From Poronia punctata (taxonomy: Eukaryota > Ascomycota > Sordariomycetes > Xylariales > Xylariaceae), in NCBI GenBank assembly GCA_022579005.1, contig MU401561.1, positions 62,001-126,000 on the forward strand: a DNA stretch of 64,000 bases, given 5' to 3'. The notes under the pieces were generated by a model. The model was not told the DNA's origin and made no database searches. It was given only the letters and a program-made list of their open reading frames with translations. The stretch's first letter is position 1; every line of letters begins with the position of its first letter. A program made the position numbers and the translations under genes. Below, one piece after another: positions 32,800 through 44,734 of the stretch.

Positions 32800-34198
32800 T
32801 CATACAACATCAATCCGCCGATCGACCACAATCCCCTTGGCAGGTAACGGCTGCAGGACGTGATCGGTACTCTGATTAAACGTCGAGTTCCACGTATCAT
32901 TGCCCGTCCCGACTTTCCACGAAGGATCATTATCGTCCGTCTCGTTAAGCCCTTGGAATTGTCGCCTGGAATTGCCCGTGACGTTCCCCATCCCGCTTCT
33001 GTTGTTGCGAGAGCCGTAGGCGTAGCGTTTACTCGACGATAGCGTGTTTTTGGTTGCCTTGCCTATTAATGGCCCTAGTATTGGTAGGCAGCTGCAGATG
33101 ATGGCGAATCCGGCTTGGATGGTCGACCAGATGATGGACTCGGAGAAGAGTACTATGGAGATGTTTTAGTACGACGGCTTGCTTTAACTAGGTAGGTAAC
33201 CTATTATTTGAAACGGAAGAAAGCGAGCTAGCTAACTTACCAGGTCGGTCGGGGTTGGTCGCATCGTAAATAGTGGTCAGGCGAACAATGCTAGATACGC
33301 AGACGCTACACAGCCTGTTAGCTTCACGACAACAAAGCATTTCCTTCTAGACAGGACTTACAAAGCACCCAGCAAGAAGACGAAGGATGCCCCAATCTTC
33401 TTCGACTTGGAAAGTTGCAGTTTTCCAATCACGATGACGGGAATACACAGGATCACCACATCGATGAACAGATTCGTGATTTCGTATCCAAGCAGAAGCT
33501 TCTTAGCGTCCATGCATAGCAGCGGCGACATGAACATGTTCCAGTACGCGTCGACCGGGTTGCATTGGAAGATGATGAGGGCGAATATCGCGACGAGGAA
33601 CCAGAGGATGCAGGCGACTCCCGTCCCGTATATCCATCGTTTGGCGACGACATCCCTGCCGAATAACGAATGGTAGAACCAAAGAATGCTAATCTTCACC
33701 GCGGTAATGACTAGTGATAGGAGGATCTCGAGGATGAAAGATGTCTGTCAAACCGTCAGTTTCGTCTTTAGAATAGAGGGGGGGCGAACATGTTGAAGTG
33801 AGGTTAGATATATGTATACGCACCAATAGGAGGTTTCGAACTTCGCTGAGCCCAAGTAATGGATCCGAATCAAAGGCATGATACCCGGATACGTTGTATA
33901 TGTCTACCAACTTGTCAGTCTTGCTGTTCTGTTTCGCAAGCCATTCAAAAAGAGAAAAGCAAAGATGTCAAGGTTAGAGGACAGGAAACGCACAGTTGAT
34001 GATGACAATGCAATATGCATAGAAGAATACAAGCGACACGAAACAAAACCAATCGTGGGCCGCGATGCCTTGTCGGAGCGAAATCCTCGTGGCGATGCGA
34101 GAAACCACGGCGATGGCAGTCAGGACCATGAGCGCCACGCAGGTCGCAAAGTTATTTCGCGCGCTCGTCGTGAGTTCGTCCATCTTGGCCAGTGTCAT
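32800..34198 (-). CDS. Rhodopsin-like seven-helix integral membrane protein (SAT4/PTH11-like family)
   Basis: There are five exons on the minus strand: 34198-33994, 33903-33824, 33744-33362, 33314-33241 and 33152-32800. The phases agree and give 364 aa. The protein has about seven hydrophobic helices in the first 270 residues, starting with CVALMVLTAIAVVSRIATR. Family features are the charged loop after helix 1, the HDWFCF motif before the next helix, the CNPVDAYWN motif, and a hydrophilic C-terminal tail of about 90 residues rich in Asn/Ser. Proteins of this fungal family sit in membranes; some are proposed G-protein-coupled-receptor-like sensors and members occur in toxin gene clusters, but their chemistry is not established. 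It is the first gene upstream of the HR-PKS. A role in the pathway is possible and not demonstrated. Confidence 0.85.
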
Positions 34199-36002
34199 GT
34201 CTCTCTGCCTTGAGGGGAGCTTTCTCTTTTTCCTGTCGTATTGTACTGCCTCGGTCTCCCCGTTTTCGCGACAGTTTCCACGCTCAAAGATCCAAAGCGG
34301 TCGCAAGAGGAAAGGGACGAAATATCGAAAATGCCGGACACCACCCCTCCGCAGGATGCATATACATACATATACAGCTCGCCCTCGAATCAAGTAACTG
34401 ACCAATACGCTTCAGGATGATCTGACCTGACTAGCTCCGTTTCCCCTGGCTGCTTTGGTAAAGCATAAGTGCTCGCATAAGTAAGCAGTTACTTAAGCGG
34501 TTATGGTCGATCGATGGTTATCGTTTCAATCGAGCGGTAGCCCCCTTATTTTTTGGGGGTTTCACTGCCGATTTGCCATGATCATCGTTCTCACTTGCTC
34601 GAATAATAAAACCGGAATCCTACCTAGAAACATGGCCTTCACAAACGCGTGGAGAGTCAATGGATATATGAGGAAGGTCGTACTGATGAGACGGCTTAGC
34701 ATAGCAGCTATGCTATGGGCCATCAAACATCTTGGAAACCCGCCTCATCCATCATCAGACGCCCCCCGGTCCGAAAGAGGGGGCTTGATAGGACTGGCGT
34801 CTTGTGCTTGGTGACTTTGGCTGCATGATACTTCTCAGCCAGATCCTTCGGCGACATCGCTTGCATATCTAGTCTCTCCACGATGCTACATCATAGACTA
34901 CCAAGTATCTATATGTGAATGGGTCCATACACGTACCTGAAAGCCATGGCTTGTGATAAATCTAGAGCTATGGACTGTGTTGTACGAGTAGGTATCTAAT
35001 AACCAATACAGCCCATAATCTCCCCGCTTGAGGGTGTCTGGAGCTCGACTTGGAGAAATCCCGATTAGGTAGTCGTAGTCGGTATCTAGGCAGGTATAAG
35101 AAATGATTACCGATCAAGCATGCCTATTATAGAAAATCCTACATTAAAAGTACCCAAGGTAGGTAGGTTAAGTCGTCACAGCATTACATTCCGCAATGCC
35201 CAGACATAGACCTTGATTTCTTGTCCGTCGGATTGGAGTAGTAAACGCCGCCTAGATTTATAGTTGACGGATTAGCCATAACGTCGCAGTCTAGGCTTAA
35301 TAAGGGTAGGAGTGATGTATCCTAAGCTCTCACTTTTAGAGATGTGCCAACAAGGATTTCAGAGCTTAAAAGTAAATATAGCTCTCATAAGCCAAGTAAT
35401 ACGTGTACGTGTACACGTATGTCAAAGCATCTGGGGGTTAATAGAGCCAAGGGGTAAGTAAGCGGAATTTGGGTCTTCTATCTCGTACGTGTACCTCTAC
35501 AAATCGAGCTTGGAGAGCGTAGTCAAAAAGATGCCCACAGATCTAACGTGAAGCAGATTGGTAGATTAATAGCAAGGGGATCACTTACCCAACTAGGATT
35601 AGACAGGAATCCCCCAATTATGGTACGTACTCCTACTCCTACGGGCTGGGAGTCCAAAGAAAGGGAACTGGAGCAGGGGGGAATGCACGACTTATATTCA
35701 GTATTACCAACGCGACGCGACGTTTCTTGCATGTAATAATAAAGTTGGTGACAAGGGGTCAAACTTGGGTTTGGGATGTTATCTGAAGAATAATACCAAG
35801 CGGCGTGTTTTGGGTCGATCATTCGCTATGTAACGGTATATTCGCTTTTTCTTTTTCGGTCCCATGGACACATACGAGTAGACTCTTGACTTGACATCGC
35901 ATACGTCTCGATAGAGACAAGTTCTCGCCTCCAAGACCAAGATAGTAGGGCTCTTTAACGCCTTTTACACTTGGCCGATATTATTCCCGAATTGTCTGCA
36001 AA
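34199..36002. other. Intergenic region between rhodopsin-like and hydrolase genes
   Basis: No gene is supported. A 103-codon open frame at 34503-34814 has no recognisable feature. This is the shared divergent upstream region of the membrane protein (minus) and the alpha/beta hydrolase (plus). There are TAGGTAGGTTA motifs near 35158. Confidence 0.5.
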
Positions 36003-37219
36003 ATGACTACTCTATGGTCTAAGCAGCCGTTCAAGGCTACATTCATAACATTTCACATCTTTCGCACTTTGGCCATCTTACCATGGCTCCTGATCCGCTA
36101 TGCACCCAAATCAGCACGTCCGTACCCCGAGTGGAGCATGAAGCAATGCGTCATCAACGCTATAGTCCGGCAGCTCATGGTCTATCACACCACGACCCGG
36201 TCTAACGCCATGTCTGCCGTCCTCTCGGACCACAAGAAGGCCGGCGAGCGCCATGCCCTCGCCAGTCCGGCCAAGGCCGAGCTATACTCCGGTATTCTCG
36301 TCTCCGATGTGGCGAAGCCGGCCGCCGTGGGTGGCCTATGGTATCCCGCCCCTCCGTCGGAGACATCGCCGGATGATATCGCCGGGGAGAAGATAGCGCT
36401 ACATTTCCCCGGCGGTGCTTTCGTCCTGGCTTACGGCTCGGAGATGTACGGGAAGCCCGTCTCGGACGCCATGTCCAAATACCTTAAAGTGGCCCGGACA
36501 TTTTTCGCACAGTACCGGCCATCCGCCGATGACGCGACGCGTTTTCCCGCTGCCTTGCAAGACGTCGTAACCTTCTATAACTACATCCTCTCCCTGGGGT
36601 ACAAGCCACAGAATATCATCCTGTCTGGCGATTCCGCCGCAGGTAACCTGATCGTCGCCTTACTAAGACATCTGGAAGGTCAGACGGACTTACCATTACC
36701 GAGTGCTGCCATACTTGTAAGCGTTTCTCTGTCTTGACCCTGTTGTTCAACCATTGAATCAAGAAAAAAAAAAAAAAAAAGAGTTGCATGACTAACCTCA
36801 CCGCTCCGCTTACCTTACAGTGGTCTCCGTGGGTCCACGTAACACGCCAAGCCGGCGCCGACTACTCGGCCTGCAAAAACGCAGCGGTCGACTGTCTGAC
36901 TTCCGACATTCTCCAGTGGGGTGCCGAGAATTACTATCCCAAACACTCACCGACGGCGGAAGAACAGGCGTACATCTCACCGCTACACCATCCCTTCAGA
37001 ACTAGCGTTCCGCTCTTCGTGCAAGGTGGTACTACCGAGGCAATCTATGACACGATTGAGGAATTCGCGCGAGAGATGGCCGGTGTAGAGGGAAATGGGG
37101 TCAGGTTCCACCCGACCGAGTTCACGACGCATAATCTCATCATGGCCTATCAGGGCGTAGGGCTCGATGCGCAGGTGCAAAGGGCTTTTGAAGACTTCTT
37201 GCGCTTTCTGGAAGGATGA
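36003..37219 (+). CDS. Membrane-anchored alpha/beta hydrolase (hormone-sensitive-lipase-like esterase)
   Basis: There are two exons, 36003-36716 and 36821-37219 (intron 104 bp with an A-rich tract and TTACAG acceptor, phase 0), giving 370 aa. Residues 10-35 form a hydrophobic segment (FHIFRTLAILPWLLIRY) that likely anchors it to a membrane. The oxyanion-hole motif is HFPGGAFVL, where the usual HGGG has become HFPGG. The nucleophile elbow is GDSAAGNL. The acid is probably in GGTTEAIYD and the catalytic His in TTHNLIM. This is the alpha/beta hydrolase fold-3 family of esterases and deacetylases. It lies about 6.5 kb upstream of the HR-PKS start, convergent with the EthD gene. It could release or deacylate a polyketide, or be unrelated. 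Confidence 0.88.
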
Positions 37220-37544
37220 ATGATTTTTTGTATTCTATCTCACTCGGGTTTTAGAGGTCGACGGACCTTTGGTTTAGGTAATCGCTGCGGAAGGGAAGGG
37301 GGTGTTGAGTAATGGCCAGAGGAGAGTCACTGTAACATCACACCTACTATGAGCGCATAAATAGGAAGAAAAGGCCTCCGATACGATTAAAGGTTCTTTA
37401 TTGAATTGAATATTGCAGATTTATATATGGGAAATCATCCCCCTCTTTTCCACAGGGGGTGGCAGATACACAAACAACATCAACGGCCATGACGAAAAGA
37501 CATCGCGACGAGGGTGGATATATCATATCAGCAACAACTCCCAT

Positions 37545-38023
37545 TCATTTCGTCGTTACATTAGTCGCACTCAAGAGCACAATGGGTAATCTGTAGTACG
37601 TAAGTAACTGCCAAAAATAAAACATTCCATCTCGGGAAAACAAAGTCCCATAAAAACATACCTGGTCCGATCCAAAAAGTTCTCCTCATCAGTAGCAATA
37701 CGCGCCACCCTCTCCGGCTCGGCCATCCTCTCCTTAAAAGCGTACAGCGCAGCCTCGTCCTCGAAGACCATCTCGGAGCAACAGTCGTATTCGAAATCGG
37801 CCTGATCGCCCAGGAAGACGGTGGCGGGGTACTCTGCATTTCGCTCCGTCGTGCCCTGGCCTTTGGTGCGGTGGATGTACCGACGCGTGTGCGTGAGTGG
37901 GAACGTGTCCCCGGCCAGCTCTTTGATTAGTTTGATGTGCACGTTTTCGTAGTATGAGTAGAAATGCTCGGGTGTCGTGCCTGGCTTGCGGTAGGCGAAT
38001 AGTAAGAGGACCGGTTTACCCAT
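37545..38023 (-). CDS. EthD-domain protein
   Basis: Two exons, 38023-37662 and 37590-37545 (intron 71 bp, donor GTATGT, phase 2), give 135 aa. Reading through the donor would give a 150-aa protein with an unlike C-terminus, so I prefer the spliced form. Features are the KPGTTPEHFYSYYENVH motif at residues 13-29, which matches the start of EthD/dimeric alpha-beta barrel proteins, and the ERVARIATDEENFLDRTR end. Family members catalyse dehydration, cyclisation or decarboxylation in fungal polyketide pathways, or are of unknown role. It is convergent with the alpha/beta hydrolase, with 325 bp between them. The pairing hints at a tailoring module but this is inference. Confidence 0.82.
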
Positions 38024-40806
38024 TTTTTTCTCTTTTTTTTTCTTTTTAAACTTTACGTTGGAGTGGTTGCGAGGGGCGGATTGATCAATGTTATGAGGCT
38101 ATGCAGTTGATAGATATATACCGAAAAATAACTTCATTAAGAGGAGTGATGATAGTTACATGTTATTGGAATTGCTGCCTATTATTACCTCCCAACTTGC
38201 ATCGGCCGTTTTCTAGGACCAACATCTGGAAGCCCCGGGCCCTCACCAAGGCCCGCGAAGCGGGATCGATCTTTTAAGACAGAGATACTTATAGAGATAC
38301 TTATAGAGATACTTAAAATACACGTACCATATCGCGCCAGAACTACAACTGAAACTATTTCGTAACAGGCTGGAGAATCTGGGGTAGGTACTTACCTATT
38401 TGGAATTAAAGCAGAAGGGGCTAACCTAGGCCGTGTACCGGTACATCTCCAGCTGTTCCCGAGGCTTGTGGACCGTTAAGTATTATTCCCCTCGACAGGG
38501 GATTATGTCGCAGTGGTGTACGTGTAGGTACTTGTATTAACTTGTCACACCACCCTGAACCACGGGTTGTACAAGCTTATTACCGTCACGTTTCGCCTTG
38601 AAATCCTGTTTCTTGTTTTATGGACTTGTAAATATTGGTTGTTTATTTCAACTTCCTTTCTTCGTTCGTACCTATCCGTCCGAGAAAAGTGACGATCTTA
38701 TAATCACAACAATCATGAGAAAGATCGCCGGGACCAGGATCCAGTACGAGTACAGTCTAGTCCGTTATGCACGTGATATTTAAGTTTTAAGTCTAACCTA
38801 ACCTAGTGTAATCGCCCGATTCCCCCTATACTGTACATAGGTACTGTGAGTACAGAAGTGGCTTGTATCATTACGTGTATTCTGGGGGGGGGGGGGGCGG
38901 GGGGGGGGGGGGGGGGGGGGGGCGGGGGGGGGGGGGGGGGGGGGTGGGGGGGGNNNNNNNNNNTAATTTTTAATTCTAACCCAACCACTTTTTATCCCCC
39001 GCTTCCCCCCAAACTGTTCATTTTTACTTTGTTTAAACATTTGGGTTTTTTCATTAAGTTTTTTTTCCCCCCCCCCCCCCCCCCCCCCCACAATACGCAA
39101 TACTTGTATTTTTATATCAAGTTTAAAAAGACTTCCGGAACCAAGGAAGTACTCTGTCGCCACAGGGTGGCCTTTTTAGCCTGGTTACTCACAGGATTTC
39201 GTCTACTAGGTGCTAGATATCGATCTTCACTCTCCTACGTGTACGAGTAGGTAGAGAAAATCAGATAACGAAAGTGTCTTTACCCAAATCTCTGTTCATG
39301 TTCTTGGATACCGGTAATCCGGCCTTCGAGGTGGTTATCAGTACCTAGGTCCAGACAAGCACACGCCGATCTATCTGGGGTGCGGTAACGGCAGCGAAAC
39401 TTCTCTGTGTACCTACATATAATCTTAGCAAAGCTGCTGTACCTCCCAGGCAACCTAACCTGTAGGCCCCTTTATACCCGCCGAGAAGGATCACGACGAT
39501 GTAACATCGGCAAACTACCTATCTATCCCACCCAGCTGCCCCTGACGATCAAATCAACCACCACCTTGGGAAAAGAAAGAAGAAAACGGCAGTTGCGAAA
39601 AAGTACCTAGCATATAATACCTACTTAGTCAAACTTATTCAGGAAGTTCCTCAACTGTGCCGTACCGTTGCACCGGTTATGCCGCTCCACGTGCCGGTCG
39701 ATAAAAAAAACCCGTAGGTTGTAACAGTTTCATCGGCTCCCAAGACAGAGAGAGTTCTCGGGTCCGAGCAAACCAATCAGATCTTAAGTAAGGTTAGGTC
39801 TAACGGCGTTGTAGATATGACATGCGTGGATGGTGATATACCTAAGTAGGTAATGGTAAGTAGCTCTGCGACGGTGGCGTGGGGGGTCGTACCTATTGTA
39901 CACCCCGCAATAAGTCTTTAAATACTAGATAGGGGAGGTAGCTACCTTGCCGTGATAGCAAGTCAAAATTTCCCAAGTCAGAGGCCATAAACCCAACTCA
40001 ACATAACGAGCTGTAGGAACATAAGGTAGGTATCCACTCGTTGCCCCCATCATCCATGAACTTTGTGGATGCCTCGGTGATGTCTACTTGCTTGCGCCGG
40101 CATGCGAAGTACTGACTATATAGGGTGATCTTCAATGTACCCAGAAGTACGATATCTACCAATCCCCTGATGATATCGAGTGGAATTTTCGCGTCATTAG
40201 GTACCTACACTCATCTATGTAAATACACCATCACCTATATGAACCACTATTGAACTGAACATACGTCCAATGGCCAATTCCATGTTCCCGGGTCGAGTCT
40301 ATTCTATTGTCCGAGTGGCCGTTCTCGTGCCCCTATCTGTCTCCCTTGGTTTCCGTGGATGCGGTTGTTTTTTATATTCCAAGTCCATGGCAGCGGTTCT
40401 GCCCCTTTCCAATCGCGAGCGCGATATGATTCATGTGGCGATGGCTAGCACTGAAACACGCTAGATTGGGTGTCGTAGATTTCTACACTGCAGGTATGGT
40501 AGAATGGAGTCCGGTCAGAAACCACAAAAGAAGCGTGGCCATGGTAGAACTCATTATATCGGTTACCGGTGGCCTCTCATATTCCTAGAGTAACGTAAAT
40601 CTTTGGCCAGGAATACGGTACATCACATGTATTAAAGGTTGGACAAACCCCTACAGAACTTCAGCGACGTAGTCCCGCCAACATACATGTATACAAGGCC
40701 TAGTCTAGGGGTGTCGCTATTTAAACGCCAAGAGAAGATGTTGTACGGACGCTCTCCGACGACTGAAGAAAAACATGCAAAATACCATCAAGTGAATTTC
40801 AGGCGC
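38024..40806. other. Intergenic region containing an assembly gap
   Basis: No gene is supported. A tandem GAGATACTTATA repeat lies near 38282-38318. G-homopolymers flank a 10-N gap at 38954-38963, and a C-homopolymer follows near 39069. Open frames across the homopolymers give poly-Gly or poly-Pro and are artefacts. The remainder, up to the VPS54 3' end, shows only low-quality short frames. Confidence 0.5.
38883..38963. other. Poly-G tract and 10-N assembly gap
   Basis: A long G-rich run (with rare C and T) leads directly into ten N at 38954-38963, after which the sequence resumes in AT-rich DNA. The true length and content here are unknown. Confidence 0.95.
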
Positions 40807-43800
40807 TTAATTCGACGATGGTGACTTCGCATCGGAAGAGGTCTTCTGGGCACTATCGTCAGCCGTGCCATCCACCTCGGCCTCTTTCCCGCCACTCGCT
40901 TTCTCCTCACGTTTCTCCTCGATCTTTTCTTGTGCCGCCGTTTGCCCGGCCCTCTTAGCCTTGATGATACTGAGCAGATGATCTCCCACATCCCCGAACC
41001 CTTCAATACTGCCAAGTCGGGCAACGAGGTAGTTGGTGTCTGACTCCATCCTATAATTTTGTCCTATATCAGCACGTTATCATGGATACGATCGTTGGCG
41101 CTGGCTTACCTCGTGGTGGCGGTTTCACTCTTCGCTTCCACAGCCTCTAGCGCGTCCCCAAACTGGCCCCTATAGCTTTTGAAGACAGGGGCCATAATCA
41201 TGTGCACGACACCCTCTGGCAGGTGTTTCGTCAAGACGCGATGCAAGGTGACTGTTTCCTTTACCAGGATTTCCATGTATGGATTCACCTTGTTGCCGCT
41301 TTCCTTGTCCCAGGCCATATCCCTGATTGCTTTCACATGTGCGGAAGCCCGGTTACTCATAATATCAACTAGCTTGTCGTATATGCTGTGTTGGTGTTCT
41401 TGGAATAGGCGCCTAACCCGATCGAAATCACCCATCAGATTTGCCACATTGCCATTGTTAACATTAGCACCTGACCCGGCGTGTCGTCTGACAAACTCGC
41501 GAACGTGCGGGATGAGTGCTGATATAAACGCCAACGCTTGGGCAGCAAGGGCGAGATGTTTGGTTGTAATGTTTTTCAACCCGGCCGACCTCGTGGCCCC
41601 GGCTCCGAGGATGAGTTGGGTGCACCGCGAGTTGAACAGCTGGAGATATGCAACGAGGGAGGTGGATATATCGGGGGCCATCGAGGGTATACCCGTAATG
41701 AGGTGCAGGAAGTGAGTCATTCCTTCGAGACATAGGATGGCGGAGTTTGGTAGGATAAATGACTCCGAGTCTATGTTAGCACTTCTAGTCTTCTCCTTCG
41801 TTGCACCATTAGATTCGGCCCTAGGCCGTCCGTTGGCATTGCCAGTCTCGCCACCATTCTGTAACTCGGAGAAGGGAATCCAGATTTTACTGCCGTCCGT
41901 CCAGGCTTCGTTATCTTTGGTACTGCTTTCCAATATATGGCTGAGTAAGGCATTATGATTCTCGTTAAAGTCTTTAGCGTTCCAGTTGTCTGACTCCATG
42001 GCCTGAGCCAGCTTCTGATTCTCTGAATCGCCGTGAGACTGGATAAAACTCCTTATATGAGCATTGACCACCGTCTTTAATGAGGTGCCACCCCTTCCAG
42101 ATATGGACTCGCATTCATTGGCAAAGTAAAGGTTCAGTGTGAAGTATCTGAGGAACCTGACAAGCGGCAACTTGGTGCTCTGGTCCGTTCGCACACGAAG
42201 TAACTTGACAATCTTCTCCTGGGCCACATCGACAGCCTGGCCTAAAAGATTTGCCATGTCCATGGTCATGTGAATGTCTTCTTGAATATCACGGTTCGCG
42301 CTGTTCAGCGGCGGCGATTTGAGCTGAGAAGGCGACCGATCGTTTGTCGGCACGGGGGCTTCACCAATGGAGCTCGCAACATCGAACAGCACCTTGACTT
42401 GGGTCGTAAGCCTTCTTAGAGTCTCCGTGACGCTAACGTATATCTTGGTGAATAGTTCTTCTGCATCCTGTTCGTCCAGTGCTCGCAGATTGCGGGCGAG
42501 AATGCTCGACTTTTCTTGTCCTGTCAAGCGCTTAGAGCCCACCGTAGACACAGAGAGCATGGACTCGTTATCATCGTCGTGCGATGCGGGTAACGGTCGC
42601 CTGAGAAGATTCCGGATCTCGCGCATGAACACCTCCCGGTAGGATGCAATGGCAATAGCAATATGTTTTGACCGATGCAGTCCAACCAGAACAGGCACCA
42701 ACTGAGAGCGGAGTTCCTCGGTCTTGGCCAAATAAGCCGGGAAAGCCGATGGTTCTCTGCTATGACTACCGCGGTATCGCATTGCGGAACTACTCCAGCG
42801 TAATAGTACTTCTGGGGTAGATACGTCATCCACGTGACGCCTCGAGTCTCCCAGGAGGATTTCGAGAAATCGGGACTCGAACGCTTTACCAACCCTGAAG
42901 CGCAGCGCAGAGATATCCTCGGCGATCCCTCGGAGGGCCACGGCATCCCGAAGGTCGCGTAGACGCGGACTGGGCGTTTTTCCATCGGTGTTTGCCACGC
43001 TATTCCTCCCGGCAATGAGGTTTTCCAAATCATCTATCCGGTCTAATGCAGTCTGGAGATCGCCGGCCTCTACAAGGCTTTCGCATGTCGCAAGTGACTC
43101 CACGACGGTCTGTAGCTGTCTGACGGCGTCGTTCAGCTCTTGCAAGTTTTCTCGGCGCCGTTCTTTCTCGACAATTTCTAACCCGCTGGTTGCTATCTCC
43201 TTGTCGAGGGCGCTAAGCTCTTTCCGCAGTGTCTTGATTCGTTCAACGGAGTCGGCTGCCTCCGAATGCAGTTCCTTCAGTGATCCTAAAGCGGTGAAGA
43301 ATGTTGTGGAGGCACTCGATATGGATGAAATCAGATGCATCTCCACAGTATCCATATACCACGAGAGCTTCTCCTGCAGAATAGCGTTGGTTGCTAGGGC
43401 CTTGCGGGGGGCTGGTGCGTTGCCGTTGGCAGCCTTCTTATTATCCGACGATCCCGGTCCCTGCGGCACTATCTCGGATTTTTCACTAACAATGTCAAAC
43501 GTCCGAGGGTTTTCGAGGTGAAAATCATCATCAAAATAAACAGTCGGTATAGTAGACAAGGGTGGCGGACCTTGGGCCTGCTTTCGGGTGTATCCTGAGC
43601 TAGACCTCCTCCGCAAATGCGGTATAGCCGAGTGCTGTTCGTTTGGCGATAAGGAACGGACTGAAGCGGCCGACGACATTCTCGACGAGGGCGGTCGACT
43701 TCCCGGCCTTAAATGGACATCCTCTGCTAGGCCTGTAAGGTCTTCGGCCCTACTGCTGCGCCGGAAGACCTGATCGCCTATCTCCTCGTCGGCTTCTTGC

Positions 43801-44213
43801 ATGCGCTGTAGCTGCTCATAGAGAGCTCCAACCTGTGCAAGGTACGGTTTGAACTCGGAAGGGTCAACATGTGGTATATTTGTTAATGTGACAGGAGGGA
43901 TATCCCTGGCTGTGGGCGGTTTATGCGTACTCGAAGCCGGAGCCGCGGCGTGGGGCTGTAAACCGGTTCGGACGATGGGAGGCTGAAGTAGGGTAGATAT
44001 TGCATTTTGACCCGTCTCTGTCACGGCATGAGACCAGCTATTGCCAGATGAGTCGAGCTGCCCTCCAATAGAATGTATCGAGCTCGCGGTTGAGCCCCGC
44101 CGGAGGGTGGGATGGGTTGTTATCGACGGCCGATGCAATGGAAATTCGTTGGACGTGGGGGACCATGGTGAGAGACTGTCGACAGACTTGCGAGCAGCGG
44201 CATTGGAGAACAT
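40807..44213 (-). CDS. vps54: Vps54, GARP tethering complex subunit
   Basis: There are two exons on the minus strand, 44213-41110 and 41050-40807 (intron 59 bp, phase 2), giving 1,115 aa. The N-terminal 250 residues are disordered and Ser/Pro-rich. Residues ~285-430 carry the Vps54 N-terminal coiled-coil region (ILQEKLSWYMDTVEMHLI, then heptads around KTLRKELSALDKEI). The Vps54 C-terminal domain is around residues 850-960, with the hallmark LILGAGATRSAGLKNITTKH followed by LALAAQALAF. The tail after the intron is charged and extends the protein past the conserved fold. Vps54 is part of the GARP complex, which tethers endosome-derived vesicles at the trans-Golgi network. The gene diverges from mcm5; a Fot1-type transposon lies between the two starts. 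Confidence 0.92.
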
Positions 44214-44579
44214 GGCTCCGAGGGGATGCGCTTATCGGAAGGGCTCGTGGGGGGCTACCGAGGAAGCATAGCGGTGTGAGATGCTACTTGACTGCGAACC
44301 GCCTCAGGGCGCAAAAAGAGGATAACGAATCAATGAGGGAAGGGATGTACGGTCGTGATCGGATGCGCGGGTATGGGGATGGAGGTATTCCCGGCGGTGA
44401 TAGGGAAGATATCAATCGCGGATATATCGGAAAATGGCGTTAAAGACAGATTCAGCTTCGGATATTGCCCGTCCAAGGGAGCCTGAGTGCAGTTATTAAT
44501 AAATCGTGTGATCTTGATGGAGGCGGTTGAAGCTATAACTGTCCTTGCGATAAAGTCCGGGGCTCTCGCTACGAGTACC
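44214..44579. other. Proximal upstream region of vps54
   Basis: This is the promoter-side region of vps54, ended by a transposon insertion at the TA of 44580-44581. No gene is supported. The insertion puts about 370 bp between the element and the vps54 ATG. Confidence 0.5.
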
Positions 44580-44581
44580 TA

Positions 44582-44621
44582 ACCGTTTTGGATAGGATCT
44601 GCAACGCGTCCCATTTGCAAC
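44582..44621. repeat. Terminal inverted repeat, left
   Basis: 40 bp, matching the reverse complement of 46372-46411 at 39 of 40 positions. It includes an ACGCGT hexamer at 44604-44609. Confidence 0.95.
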
Positions 44622-44734
44622 GCAACCCCACTCCACCCCCCTTAACTAGAAAAAATTCTAAAAAATCAACCAACGCGTTATATTATTCAAAATTGAAGCA
44701 TTTCGTTCTGTAGGAATCAGGCTACATGCTAGTT

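Noticed and set aside
37571..37661. Read-through form of the EthD protein (150 aa)
   Set aside because: It passes a good GTATGT donor and gives an odd Cys/Phe-rich tail; the spliced form fits the family better.
38846..39250. Gly/Pro-rich open frames across the gap
   Set aside because: They are translations of G and C homopolymers and N.
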